45,048 nt of DNA from Peptostreptococcus stomatis DSM 17678 (GTDB lineage: Bacteria; Bacillota; Clostridia; Peptostreptococcales; Peptostreptococcaceae): contig NZ_ADGQ01000001.1 in assembly GCF_000147675.1 (NCBI RefSeq), positions 1-45,048 on the forward strand, written 5' to 3'. The translations under genes were made by a program, and so were the position numbers. The notes beneath the pieces were generated by a model, which worked only from the letters and a program-made list of their open reading frames with translations, was not told the origin of the DNA and did no database searches. Positions 25,655-34,546 of the stretch are shown here, in pieces (within the stretch, counting starts at the first letter, position 1; each line of letters begins with the position of its first letter).

Positions 25655-27514
25655 TTGGAAAAGGTTGATATTAAAAGAATATTAAAAAAGGTTGAAAAAC
25701 CTGCAAGATATTTGGGCAACGAATTAAACTCCATTCATAAAGATACAGAAAGCAATGAGTTGATCAGGTATGCTCATTGCTTTCCTGATTTATATGAAGT
25801 TGGCATGAGTCATTTGGGTAGCCATATCTTGTATAATTGCATAAATTTAGAGGAAGATGTCTATTGTGAGAGGGTATATGCACCCGGTGTAGACATGGAG
25901 ACCAAGATGAGGGACCATAATATTCCCCTGTTTGGTCTAGAGTCAAGGGAGTCTATCAGATATTTTGATTTTGTAGCCTTTACACTTCAGTATGAGATGT
26001 GCTATACAAATATCTTAAACATGCTAGACCTAGCTGGTATACCGCTCTTGGCCAAGGATAGGAAAGATGAGGACCCCCTTATAATGGTGGGAGGGTCATG
26101 TGCCTACAATGTAGAGCCACTGGCAGACTTTGTTGATATTGTAGTCCTTGGTGAGGGTGAAGAGATGAACCTAGATGTAATAAGGGCCTACAAAGACTGG
26201 ATAAGGACAAACCCATATGAAAACGGCCAGGACAAGACAGACTTTTATAAGAAAATAATCAACATAGATGGAGTATATATACCTTCCTTCTATGACTTTA
26301 GATACAATGAAGATGGAACCGTTAAGGAATTGGTAAAGCTGGTTGAGGAAGCCCCTGACAAGCCTAGAAAGAGGATTATATCGGACATGGATGCAGTTAT
26401 TTATCCCGAAAAATATATAGTCCCATTTATAGAGGTAGTCCATGATAGGATAGTCTTGGAACTCTTTAGGGGTTGTACTAGGGGATGTAGGTTTTGCCAG
26501 GCTGGCATGATCTATAGACCTATAAGGGAAAAGTCGGTGGCCAGGTTAAAGGAAATAGTAGAAAATATGATAAGGAACACTGGCTATGATGAGATATCTT
26601 TATCTTCGTTAAGTACCAGTGACTATAGCCATATTAGTGAGATTACCGACTTCCTAGTTGATGAATATGCACCCAAGAATATCAGTGTATCCCTGCCATC
26701 ATTGAGGTTGGATAATTTCTCCATGGAAATAGCCGAAAAGATCCAGCAGGTTAGGAAGACAGGCCTTACCTTTGCTCCTGAGGCAGGAACCCAGAGAATG
26801 AGGGACGTAATAAACAAGGGTGTTACAGAAGAAGAACTTCAAAATGCAGTTTCCAAGGCCTTTGAAATGGGTTGGAACAGCGTCAAGCTATACTTTATGA
26901 TAGGCCTACCGACTGAAAGGTATGAAGACCTTGATGGCATTAAGGACTTGGGCTACCAGGTGGTTGATATATATAGGGATATACACGGGGGCAAGATAAG
27001 GGGTAAGTTTGGCGTTACAGTTAGTACATCTACCTTTGTTCCTAAACCTTTTACACCTTTTCAATGGCATAGGCAGGATACGGGTGATGAAATCAGAGAC
27101 AAGCAAAAGTACCTGGTTAGCAAGTTGAGACATGGAAATATCAAGTATAACTACCATGATTCCCAGACCAGTTTAATGGAGGCAGTATTTGCCAGGGGAG
27201 ACAGAAGGCTAGGCGGAGTCTTGCTAGATGCCTTTAGGGCCGGGGCCAAGTTTGATGGTTGGTCAGAGTACTTTGACCTGGATAGGTGGCTGGATGCCAT
27301 GGAAAAGAATGGGCTTGATCCAAGTTTCTATGCCCACAGAGACAGGTCCTATGATGAGGTCTTTCCTTGGGACCATATAGATGTAGGAGTAACTAAGGAA
27401 TTCCTTATGAGGGAGAATGAATTGGCCAAGCAGGATAAGGTTACAGAAGACTGTAGGCATGGCTGTAGGGGCTGTGGTATAAATACTAATGATATAGGAA
27501 GGGGCTTGTGTTAA
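25655..27514 (+). CDS. B12-binding-domain radical SAM protein (TIGR03960 family)
   Basis: The 619-residue protein has an N-terminal cobalamin-binding-like region (HCFPDLYEVGMSHLGSHILYN) and a radical SAM domain with C274, C278 and C281 in CTRGCRFC, which bind the [4Fe-4S] cluster that cleaves S-adenosylmethionine. The C-terminus holds CRHGCRGCG, a further cysteine cluster. The substrate is unknown; the gene is conserved beside rng and the TIGR03936 gene in Clostridia, hinting at RNA or ribosome modification. The start is TTG, supported by GGAGG six bases upstream. Confidence 0.9.
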   Translation: MEKVDIKRILKKVEKPARYLGNELNSIHKDTESNELIRYAHCFPDLYEVGMSHLGSHILYNCINLEEDVYCERVYAPGVDMETKMRDHNIPLFGLESRESIRYFDFVAFTLQYEMCYTNILNMLDLAGIPLLAKDRKDEDPLIMVGGSCAYNVEPLADFVDIVVLGEGEEMNLDVIRAYKDWIRTNPYENGQDKTDFYKKIINIDGVYIPSFYDFRYNEDGTVKELVKLVEEAPDKPRKRIISDMDAVIYPEKYIVPFIEVVHDRIVLELFRGCTRGCRFCQAGMIYRPIREKSVARLKEIVENMIRNTGYDEISLSSLSTSDYSHISEITDFLVDEYAPKNISVSLPSLRLDNFSMEIAEKIQQVRKTGLTFAPEAGTQRMRDVINKGVTEEELQNAVSKAFEMGWNSVKLYFMIGLPTERYEDLDGIKDLGYQVVDIYRDIHGGKIRGKFGVTVSTSTFVPKPFTPFQWHRQDTGDEIRDKQKYLVSKLRHGNIKYNYHDSQTSLMEAVFARGDRRLGGVLLDAFRAGAKFDGWSEYFDLDRWLDAMEKNGLDPSFYAHRDRSYDEVFPWDHIDVGVTKEFLMRENELAKQDKVTEDCRHGCRGCGINTNDIGRGLC

Positions 27515-28212
27515 TGTCTAAGAAGATTAGGATGAAATTTATAAAAACTAAGGACATGATTTATATATCCCACCTGGATGTGCAGAGGCTACTACAGAGG
27601 GTATTTAGGCGTGCTGATATAGAACTGTCTTTTTCTCAGGGTTTTAATCCCCATCCAAAAATTACCTACGGAAATGCTCTTGCCCTAGGTGTGGAGAGCT
27701 ATGGTGAATATGTGGATATCGAGATAGAGGCTGACCTAGCAATTGAGGTCTTAAAAGAGAGGTTAAATGCCCAACTTCCAGATGGTATGGCCTTTGTAAA
27801 GCTAGTAGAACTAGTGGGTGGAGAGAGAAACCTTGCCTCATCTATAGAATATGGAGACTATGAGTTTACCATTGAAAATGTGGATAAGATTTCTAGAGAA
27901 GATATCTGCAAGAGACTAGATAACTTGATGGCTATGGAGTCTATCATGATGACTAAGAAGAATAAAAAGTGTAAAATGGTCGATATAGACATCAAGCCAT
28001 TGATAAATACTTTATCACTTCTGGACTATGGTCAGGAAGAGTTTGTGGTGTCGGCAATACTGGCAACGGGGTCAAAGCAGAACCTAAATACTAATATATT
28101 TATACCAAAGTTGTTGGAAGTTCTAGGTATAAGTATAGACCCCCTAGATGTTGATATCAAGAGAAATGACCTATATTTTAGGCAGGATGGTCAATTGGTC
28201 AGTCCACTCTAG
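27514..28212 (+). CDS. TIGR03936 family radical SAM-associated protein
   Basis: This 232-residue protein of the DUF2344 type has the family opening KIRMKFIKTKDMIYISHLDVQRLLQRVFRRA and SFSQGFNPHPKITYG. It has no cysteine cluster of its own. In many bacteria the domain is fused to the radical SAM protein, so the two likely work as one complex. The ATG shares a base with the previous stop (TTAATG); GGAAGGGG precedes it, and a GTG six bases upstream is an alternative. Biochemical function is not established. Confidence 0.88.
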   Translation: MSKKIRMKFIKTKDMIYISHLDVQRLLQRVFRRADIELSFSQGFNPHPKITYGNALALGVESYGEYVDIEIEADLAIEVLKERLNAQLPDGMAFVKLVELVGGERNLASSIEYGDYEFTIENVDKISREDICKRLDNLMAMESIMMTKKNKKCKMVDIDIKPLINTLSLLDYGQEEFVVSAILATGSKQNLNTNIFIPKLLEVLGISIDPLDVDIKRNDLYFRQDGQLVSPL

Positions 28213-28243
28213 GATCTAGTCTTAGGATTGTAAGGAGGATTTT

Positions 28244-29644
28244 ATGAAGAAGATAATCATAGAAGACTTTTGTAATGCAAGGAAACTGGCCCTCTTGGAA
28301 GAGGACAGGTTGACAAAACTAATTATAGAAGAAAAGTTTGAGGAAGGCTTGGTAGGCAATATCTATAGGGGCCGTATCCATAAGGTAGTAAGGGGTATGG
28401 AGGCTTGTTTTGTAGATATAGGCCAGGATCAGCCAGCTTATATGAAAATAAAAAAGGGAGAAAAACTTGGCGTTGGAGATATCCTACTGGTCCAGGTTTC
28501 AAAGTCTGGTAAGGGTGACAAGAGGGTCAGCCTTACCAGGGAAGTCAGCATCCAGGGCAGGTATATGGTCTATATACCATCCAATGATAGGCTTAGTTAT
28601 TCGAACAAGTTGTCCAAGGACCAGGTGTCTGACCTAAAAGCTAAGATAGGTAAGCTAGACATAGGGGCTTCTACAGGTCTTATTGTAAGGACAGAGGCCC
28701 AGTTCGCTGATTTAGATGGTTTGAAAAATGATTTTGACAGTCTTAAGGAGGCCTATGCTAGGTTAGAAGAGGTATTTAGGTCTAGCTTGAATCCAGGTTT
28801 GGTCAAGAAGGCTAAGGGTGAAATTGAAAGTTTCATCGCCTATAATTTAGACAAGGACTTGGAGGCCATAATATATCCGGAAGATATGGATGATGAGTCA
28901 GATAGAGATAAGTCTAATCATATTGATAAATTTGATATAAGGGCACTTGTCAAGTCCCTTGACAGGGCCTACCTGGAAAAGCTGGTTAGGGATAAAAATC
29001 CGGCTACATTTAGCAACTATGGGGTTAATGCCAGGTTAAACCACTACTTGTCAAACAGGATTAGGTTGAGGAATGGGTCTTATATAGTGATAGATAAGAC
29101 TGAAGCCATGACTGTCATAGATGTAAATTCAGGCAGGTATATAGGGTCGGCTAACTATGCAAATACAGTCTTGGATGTTAATATGGGTCTGGTAGATGAA
29201 ATAGCTATGCAGATACTCATGAGGGACTTGTCGGGTATTATAATAGTCGACTTTATAGACATGAAGTCAGAAAGGGATAGGGAAGACCTGATAGCAAAAA
29301 TGAAGATGTCCCTGGGGGCTGATGGTAAAAATACCAAGGTCCATGGTTTTACAAGGCTGGGACTTTTGGAGATATCCCGTAGGAGGAGCCAGGACTCATT
29401 TGAATCCTACTACTATAATCAAGAGTCTAGGGACTACTATTCTGCCAATAGGTTGGTAGATATGGTTGAAGAAAGGGTTATAGGCCAAATTTATCATAGT
29501 TTAATAAAGAATGGTGAAGATAAAAAGACCCTTCTCATTGAAATGGAAGTCGATAAGTATAAGAGGCTTATCGCTAATAAAAAAGATGTCTTAAAAGAGA
29601 TTGAGGACAAGTATGGACTTGACATGGAATTTAAGGTAGTCTAA
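28244..29644 (+). CDS. rng: Ribonuclease E/G family endonuclease
   Basis: The 466-residue protein has the N-terminal S1 RNA-binding domain (MEACFVDIGQDQPAYM) and the RNase E/G catalytic domain with metal-binding D293 (IDVNSG) and D336 (VDFIDM), spaced 43 residues apart as in E. coli RNase E. There is no C-terminal scaffold, so it is RNase G-like in size. It matures rRNA and degrades mRNA. AAGGAGG precedes the ATG. It is separated from rplU here by about 8.5 kb. Confidence 0.92.
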   Translation: MKKIIIEDFCNARKLALLEEDRLTKLIIEEKFEEGLVGNIYRGRIHKVVRGMEACFVDIGQDQPAYMKIKKGEKLGVGDILLVQVSKSGKGDKRVSLTREVSIQGRYMVYIPSNDRLSYSNKLSKDQVSDLKAKIGKLDIGASTGLIVRTEAQFADLDGLKNDFDSLKEAYARLEEVFRSSLNPGLVKKAKGEIESFIAYNLDKDLEAIIYPEDMDDESDRDKSNHIDKFDIRALVKSLDRAYLEKLVRDKNPATFSNYGVNARLNHYLSNRIRLRNGSYIVIDKTEAMTVIDVNSGRYIGSANYANTVLDVNMGLVDEIAMQILMRDLSGIIIVDFIDMKSERDREDLIAKMKMSLGADGKNTKVHGFTRLGLLEISRRRSQDSFESYYYNQESRDYYSANRLVDMVEERVIGQIYHSLIKNGEDKKTLLIEMEVDKYKRLIANKKDVLKEIEDKYGLDMEFKVV

Positions 29645-29699
29645 AAGTAATTGGAAATAAAGTGTAATAGGAAATGAAGAATAATTAGAAATAAAGAAA

Positions 29700-29758
29700 A
29701 GCTAGGCATTCATTTAGCCCTTGAGCAGGGGTAATTATGAATCTCTAGCTATTTTTTT
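29700..29758. terminator. Probable bidirectional terminator between rng and rnz
   Basis: AGCTAG (29700-29705) pairs with CTAGCT (29745-29750). Inner complementary blocks (ATTCAT/ATGAAT and CCCT/AGGG) extend this to a long imperfect stem. Seven Ts follow on the plus strand and a T-rich stretch on the minus. Confidence 0.7.
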
Positions 29759-29775
29759 ATTGATTTTATGCCAGC

Positions 29776-30696
29776 CTACTTGTCGGGATATCCTATAGAT
29801 ATATTGATACCATCATAGGCCAGGCTTGTATTTTTAAATACTGAGGTGGCATTTTCTATATAGTCACCAGGAGAGTCCAGTGAGGGTGAAAAATGGGTCA
29901 AAAGCAGGTGGTCTACCTGTCCCTTGTAGGCAAGGTTGGCTGCCTCCCTAAAGGTCATGTGTTTATTTTTTACAGCCTTTCCTATGTCTAAGTCGTCACC
30001 ATACATGGCCTCACATACAAAGAGCCTGCTTGATTTTATAAAGGGAATAATAGCCTCTATAGGCCTGGTATCAGTTATATACGAAAATTTGATACCTGGT
30101 CTAGGCTTACCAAGGACCATATCTGGTGTGTAAGACACATCATCCATATAGAAGGTCTGGCCGGCTTGCAGGTGTCTCCATAGATGTTTAGGGACCTGGT
30201 TTTCCAGGGCCTTATCAGGGTCAAACTCCCTATTTCTCTTAAAGTAAAGGCTATAACCCAGGCATTCAGTTGAATGGTCTAGGTCAAGGCTTGATATTTC
30301 TATTTCTCTCAGGACATCAGAGTTTATAGAAAAAGAACCAACCGGCTTTTCTATTACTACCAGCCTGTAGGGTAGGCCCTCCCAAAGAACCATCATGGCA
30401 CTAAGGGCTCTTTTTATCCCCCTTGGTCCGACTATATATAGGGGGCTTCTCTTTTCAGCATTGCCCATGGTAGATAGGAGTCCCAGGAGGCCGTTTATAT
30501 GGTCACCATGAAGGTGGGTAATCAATATTAAATCTATGCCCTTAAAACCACAGCCAATCTTCTTCATGGAAATTTGAGTCCCCTCACCACAATCTATTAA
30601 AATTTTTCTTCCCTTATAGTTTATAAAGGCACTGGAACAAAATCTTTCAGGAGTGGGAACATTGCCTCCAGTACCTATCATTGTAAGATTTAACAT
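29776..30696 (-). CDS. rnz: Ribonuclease Z
   Basis: The 306-residue metallo-beta-lactamase-fold enzyme removes the 3' trailer of tRNA precursors. The zinc motif THLHGDH places H61, H63, D65 and H66 in the active site, and LLTHFSPS and GMLGKPRPG-like (VLGKPRPGIKFSYITDTRP) segments match RNase Z. It is last in a three-gene minus-strand operon with two crcB genes, overlapping the middle gene by seven bases. tRNA-Leu in this window lacks an encoded CCA, the kind of precursor RNase Z acts on. Confidence 0.94.
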   Translation of the reverse strand: MLNLTMIGTGGNVPTPERFCSSAFINYKGRKILIDCGEGTQISMKKIGCGFKGIDLILITHLHGDHINGLLGLLSTMGNAEKRSPLYIVGPRGIKRALSAMMVLWEGLPYRLVVIEKPVGSFSINSDVLREIEISSLDLDHSTECLGYSLYFKRNREFDPDKALENQVPKHLWRHLQAGQTFYMDDVSYTPDMVLGKPRPGIKFSYITDTRPIEAIIPFIKSSRLFVCEAMYGDDLDIGKAVKNKHMTFREAANLAYKGQVDHLLLTHFSPSLDSPGDYIENATSVFKNTSLAYDGINISIGYPDK

Positions 30697-31151
30697 TTAT
30701 TCACCTTCTTTCCTAAGTTGTTTCCAATGACTGCCATAAGTAAGCCACCGAAGATAGAAACTAATATATATATAAGTCCTGGTATGGGGTGACCATCCAG
30801 AACAAGCTGACAAAAGTCCTTGCTAAAGGTTGAAAATGTAGTGAAACTACCAATCAAGCCAGTAGCAAATAGGTTGTATATTTGTGGCCTAAGTCTTACA
30901 AGTAGACACCTTGCAAGTAGGGCTAGAGCAAAGGAACCTATTAGGTTAACCACTAGGGTAGCCATAGGTAGGTAGTGGAATAGGCTCAAAAATAGTCCTT
31001 CCACATGGTTAGCCTTAATAACTATAAGGTCAGATTTATGGTCTGTGAGACTATCCAGTCTAGTGAATACTACGAATCTTAGTAGAGATCCTATCAGACC
31101 ACCCATAAAAATATATGGTAGGGACTGGTCATACTTAGAATTTTTTATCAT
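30690..31151 (-). CDS. crcB: CrcB/Fluc fluoride channel subunit, long form
   Basis: A 153-residue protein with four membrane helices and the family motifs GSLLRF, VNLIGSFALAL and GLIGSFTTFSTFS, the last holding the phenylalanine/threonine track that conducts fluoride. It is about 30 residues longer than usual, mostly in the first loop. Together with the following gene it should form the two halves of a heteromeric, dual-topology channel that exports fluoride. It overlaps both neighbours by a few bases. Confidence 0.93.
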   Translation of the reverse strand: MIKNSKYDQSLPYIFMGGLIGSLLRFVVFTRLDSLTDHKSDLIVIKANHVEGLFLSLFHYLPMATLVVNLIGSFALALLARCLLVRLRPQIYNLFATGLIGSFTTFSTFSKDFCQLVLDGHPIPGLIYILVSIFGGLLMAVIGNNLGKKVNKC

Positions 31152-31495
31152 AGGACCACCCCCAAGAAGCAGGCTCCAATAGACAGGCTTAGACTAAGTC
31201 CTATATATAGAAAACTTATGAGTACATGTTCCTCCAAGGCTAGGTTTACATTTTCTACTATAAAGGTTGAAAAAGTGGTAAAACCACCTAAGAAGCCTGT
31301 ACCTAGAAAGACCAGCAAGCCCCTACTCTTAAAGTGACTGTAAATGTAAGCCAGTAGAAAAGAACCCAAGACATTTATAAAAAGGGTATGTAGGGGCATT
31401 TTTGATTCGATTTTATCCTGAATGTAGACACCGGTAGAGTAGCGAGCAAGAGCACCTAGACCCCCACCTAGACCCACAAGTATTGTATTTAACAT
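31148..31495 (-). CDS. crcB: CrcB/Fluc fluoride channel subunit, short form
   Basis: A 115-residue four-helix protein with GGLGALARYSTG, INVLGSFLLAYI and LGGFTTFSTFIVEN, typical of Fluc. It is the first gene of the minus-strand operon; its stop overlaps the next crcB by four bases. TTGGAG precedes the ATG. I do not see a fluoride riboswitch in the roughly 160 bases shared with divergent recX. Confidence 0.93.
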   Translation of the reverse strand: MLNTILVGLGGGLGALARYSTGVYIQDKIESKMPLHTLFINVLGSFLLAYIYSHFKSRGLLVFLGTGFLGGFTTFSTFIVENVNLALEEHVLISFLYIGLSLSLSIGACFLGVVL

Positions 31496-31628
31496 AAAAA
31501 CTCCAATAACAATTTATATAATATCACCATTCTCTTGGGGATTCTAATATCAATTTTAGCATAAATTAGGATAAATAAGTTACAATTGAATACAAAATAT
31601 ATGGATATAAAATAAAAATTTACTTTTG

Positions 31629-31637
31629 TGGTATAAT
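31629..31637 (+). promoter_or_regulatory. Extended -10 promoter of recX
   Basis: TGGTATAAT lies 22 bases before the recX TTG; the -35 region is AT-rich and not consensus. Confidence 0.6.
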
Positions 31638-31659
31638 CAGAGGGAAAGGATGTGGTGTT

Positions 31660-32283
31660 TTGGCCAGGGTTACATCGATTGAATTTCAAAAAAAGAATAA
31701 GGATAGGGTCAACCTATATGTTGATGGGGCCTATCTGATGTCAATGTATGCAGAAATGGTCTACAAGTACAATATCAGTCTTAATTCAGAAATAGACCAG
31801 GAAAGCCTGACTGAGATAATCAAGGCTGATGACTATGAGAAGGCTAAGAACAAGGCTTTAAACTACATCTCTAGGCTAGAAAGGTCAGAAAAGAAGGTCA
31901 GGGACAAGTTGGAAGATGAATTTGACCAGGAAATAATAGATATGGTCATAGAATTTTTAAAGAAGTATTCCTTTGTGGACGACGACAGGTTTGCAGCCAG
32001 GATAGTAAACAATTCCATGAAGTTTAAGAGGGTTGGTAAAAATAGGATAAAGCAGGACCTCTATATAAAGGGGATAGATAGTGCCATGATTGACAAGACC
32101 CTATCTGATATAAACCAGGATGAAGAACTCGAAAATGCCATATATCTGGCAGAAAAAAGACTGGCGAAAATTAAGTCCGATGACAAGAAGGTTCTTAGGA
32201 CAAAACTATACCAACACCTATCCTATAAGGGGTTTGGATATGATACTATAAATTCTGCCATACGTCATGTCCTAGACATATGA
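31660..32283 (+). CDS. recX: RecA regulatory protein RecX
   Basis: The 207-residue helical protein carries the three-helix tandem repeats of RecX, with ALNYISRLERSEKKVRDKL, FLKKYSFVDDDRFAARIVNN and KGFGYDTINSAIRHVL as typical segments. It binds within the RecA filament groove and limits RecA activity. The start is TTG, giving MARVTSIEFQKKN. No recA is nearby, so regulation is in trans. A very small ORF follows. Confidence 0.9.
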   Translation: MARVTSIEFQKKNKDRVNLYVDGAYLMSMYAEMVYKYNISLNSEIDQESLTEIIKADDYEKAKNKALNYISRLERSEKKVRDKLEDEFDQEIIDMVIEFLKKYSFVDDDRFAARIVNNSMKFKRVGKNRIKQDLYIKGIDSAMIDKTLSDINQDEELENAIYLAEKRLAKIKSDDKKVLRTKLYQHLSYKGFGYDTINSAIRHVLDI

Positions 32284-32310
32284 TGGCAATATTGTTTGGA
32301 GAAGGTCAAG

Positions 32311-32394
32311 ATGAAGAATATGATTATATTGGCTATCAGTATATTAATTGCTATATACAACATCGTTAGCCTGTATATGGATGATAGAAGGTAA
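32311..32394 (+). CDS. Possible 27-residue single-helix membrane peptide
   Basis: The frame encodes about 27 residues, mostly one hydrophobic helix (MIILAISILIAIYNIVSLYM) followed by DDRR. GGAGAAGG lies about 7 bases upstream of the ATG. The length and the charged tail fit a small inner-membrane peptide, but a frame this short can arise by chance. It falls in the gap between recX and nadD. Confidence 0.4.
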   Translation: MKNMIILAISILIAIYNIVSLYMDDRR

Positions 32395-32463
32395 AAATCA
32401 AATAGACTTATGATTCAGCCTGTGATAAAATTAAGTTATCATGATTTTGAAGGGAATAGAATA

Positions 32464-33159
32464 ATGATGGAATTACAAGACAGGCTTGAACTGTCTAAGA
32501 AAAGAAATATAGAAAAATTGGAATCTTTGAGGCTAAGCAAGGGATCTAAGCTAAAACTAGGTATAATGGGAGGTACATTCAATCCTATCCACAATGCCCA
32601 CCTGGCTACAGCCGAATTTATCAGGGACAAGTATGACCTGGACAAGGTTATATTTATACCTGCAGGTGACCCGCCACATAAAAAGTGTGTCTTGAATAAG
32701 TTTAAGCGTTTTGATATGGTCGTACTGTCAACATTAAAGAACGATGATTTTTTAGTTTCTGACTATGAAATCCTGTCAGACAAGGAGAGGGACTACACTG
32801 TAGATACCCTAAGGCATATAAGTGAGACCTATCCCAATGAGGAGTTGTATTTTATAACAGGGTCAGATGCCCTAAATCAGATGGAAACTTGGAAGGAATT
32901 TCAAGAAAATTTCAAGCTGGCCAAGTTTGTAGCAGCCATCAGGCCGGGCATAAATCTTTTAGAAACCCAAGAAAATGTAGAAACATTCAGACAGAGGTAT
33001 GAGGCTGATATAGATATGATATATGTTCCTTCTTTGGAAATATCATCAACTTATATTAGGAGCCTAGTAAAAAATGGTAGGAGTATTAAGTACCTGGTAC
33101 CTAGTAGGGTAGAGGAATATATAAATGTACACAATTTGTATGGAGGTGTTGTTAGGTAG
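32464..33159 (+). CDS. nadD: Nicotinate-nucleotide adenylyltransferase
   Basis: The enzyme adenylylates nicotinate mononucleotide to deamido-NAD, an essential step of NAD synthesis. Motifs: GIMGGTFNPIHNAHL (residues about 33-47), the KDYTVDTL-like RDYTVDTL, and SSTYIR near the C-terminus. With the start at 32464, supported by AGGGA eight bases upstream, the protein is 231 residues with a 30-residue charged N-terminal extension ahead of the usual start; an ATG at 32410 lacks a ribosome site. yqeK follows directly. Confidence 0.92.
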   Translation: MMELQDRLELSKKRNIEKLESLRLSKGSKLKLGIMGGTFNPIHNAHLATAEFIRDKYDLDKVIFIPAGDPPHKKCVLNKFKRFDMVVLSTLKNDDFLVSDYEILSDKERDYTVDTLRHISETYPNEELYFITGSDALNQMETWKEFQENFKLAKFVAAIRPGINLLETQENVETFRQRYEADIDMIYVPSLEISSTYIRSLVKNGRSIKYLVPSRVEEYINVHNLYGGVVR

Positions 33160-33735
33160 ATGGAAAAATCGGTTATGATAGAAAAATTAAAGGATTATCT
33201 ACCGGAAAAAAGATGGACCCACTCATTAAATGTGGCCAGGGCAGCAGTTAAGTTATCTGAATTGGTGGGCTGTGATTCACAAAAGGCTGAAATAGCTGGT
33301 ATTTTACATGATACAGCCAAGTATGTAAAGTTGGCAGATGTAGGTTCCTACTGTGAAAAGTACAATATTCAATTAGATGAAATGGAAAAGAAGAGCACAG
33401 CCCTATCCCATAGTGTATTGGGTTATTATATAGCCAAGTACGAATTTGGTATTGAAGATGAAGATATATTGAGTGCAATCAGGTATCATACTACGGCAAA
33501 GCCTGGTATGAATATATTAGAGAAGATTATATATGTAGCAGATGTAATAGAGGTTGGCAGGGATTATCCAGGAGTTGATGACTTAAGAGAGGTGGCCTAT
33601 AGTGGGGACTTAGATAGGGCTGTCTTGATGGCCTTGGACAATGCTATTATGTCGGTTATTAGAAAAAAAGCACCTCTACATTTGAGGACTATAGAAGCAA
33701 GAAACTATTACTTGACCCAGGTCAAAAGTAAATAG
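33160..33735 (+). CDS. yqeK: YqeK family HD hydrolase (Ap4A hydrolase)
   Basis: The 191-residue protein is an HD-domain phosphohydrolase with H50-D51 (LHDTAKY) and further conserved histidines in LSHSVLGYY and RYHTTAKPGM. YqeK enzymes hydrolyse diadenosine tetraphosphate symmetrically to ADP. The ATG follows the nadD stop with no gap. nadD-yqeK-rsfS is a widely conserved Firmicute order. Confidence 0.93.
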   Translation: MEKSVMIEKLKDYLPEKRWTHSLNVARAAVKLSELVGCDSQKAEIAGILHDTAKYVKLADVGSYCEKYNIQLDEMEKKSTALSHSVLGYYIAKYEFGIEDEDILSAIRYHTTAKPGMNILEKIIYVADVIEVGRDYPGVDDLREVAYSGDLDRAVLMALDNAIMSVIRKKAPLHLRTIEARNYYLTQVKSK

Positions 33736-33759
33736 GTTAAGGAGATTGAGGAGAAAGAT

Positions 33760-34110
33760 ATGATAACAGTAGAAAATATGGTAAAAGCAATGTATGATGC
33801 AATCGACGATAAGTTAGGTCAAGATACAGCTATTCTGAATATAGGCAAGGTATCTAGTTTATGTGATTACTTTGTAATAACATCAGCATCGTCTTCAAGA
33901 CAGGTAAAGGCAATTGCAGACAGCGTTGAAGATGCTATGACGGAATTAGGGCTTGAGCCTAGGGGTAAGGAAGGCAGAGAGATGCAGAATTGGATCCTGC
34001 TTGATTATGGTGATGTAATGGTCCATGTATTTGATGAAGAAAATAGGGCCTTTTACAACCTGGAAAAGTTATGGAAGGATGCTCCATACGTAGATCCTGA
34101 ATCACTTTAG
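33760..34110 (+). CDS. rsfS: Ribosome silencing factor RsfS
   Basis: The 116-residue protein binds ribosomal protein L14 and blocks subunit joining when nutrients run low. Family features are LCDYFVITSASSSRQVKAIADSVE and WILLDYGDVMVHVFDEENRAFYNLEKLW. GAGGAG precedes the ATG. It ends the nadD group; the leuS T-box leader follows. Confidence 0.95.
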   Translation: MITVENMVKAMYDAIDDKLGQDTAILNIGKVSSLCDYFVITSASSSRQVKAIADSVEDAMTELGLEPRGKEGREMQNWILLDYGDVMVHVFDEENRAFYNLEKLWKDAPYVDPESL

Positions 34111-34194
34111 TTGGGTTAGGATTAAATCGTTTTAAAAAGCCTAAAAATTTTAACCAATATGTCGATTTTTATTTTGATTTTTTATTATATAAGA

Positions 34195-34501
34195 CCTACT
34201 TGTTTATCTTTTAAATATTGACAAGGCAAGGGCTTTATGTTAATATAAGTCATAGGTTTTAGGCTGAATTTTTTAGCCAAAAGAAAAATACATATATGAA
34301 TATAAGCGGAGTAGTAGGAGCCAGCTATTTTTAGAGAGCCAATGGGTGGTGGAAATTGGTAGTAGTTAACTTTGAACTTGCCGGTTAAACTTATATACCG
34401 TAGTTGGTTTAACAACATCGAGAGTCCAAATTTATTTGGAAATTAGGGTGGTACCGCGAGAATATCATCGTCCCTAAACAAAACTGTTTAGGGGCTTTTT
34501 T
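34195..34501 (+). promoter_or_regulatory. T-box leader of leuS
   Basis: The leader contains the T-box core GGGTGGTACCGCG (34446-34458) and the AGAGAGCC...GGTGGAAATTGG stem I block (34333-34359). GAACTTGCC at 34374-34382 would place specifier CTT (34377-34379), a leucine codon. Uncharged tRNA-Leu should stabilise the antiterminator and allow leuS transcription. The exact 5' end is uncertain. Confidence 0.92.
34472..34501 (+). terminator. T-box-controlled terminator
   Basis: A 9-bp stem (34472-34480 and 34485-34493) with an AAAC loop and a T run, placed right after the T-box core. It forms when charged tRNA is abundant. Confidence 0.9.
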
Positions 34502-34546
34502 GTTGTTAACCATTAGAAATTTATATTTTTGAAGGAGGCAGATATT

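Noticed and set aside
31496-31659. Fluoride riboswitch upstream of the crcB pair
   Set aside because: I could not find the conserved pseudoknot elements on the minus strand by eye.
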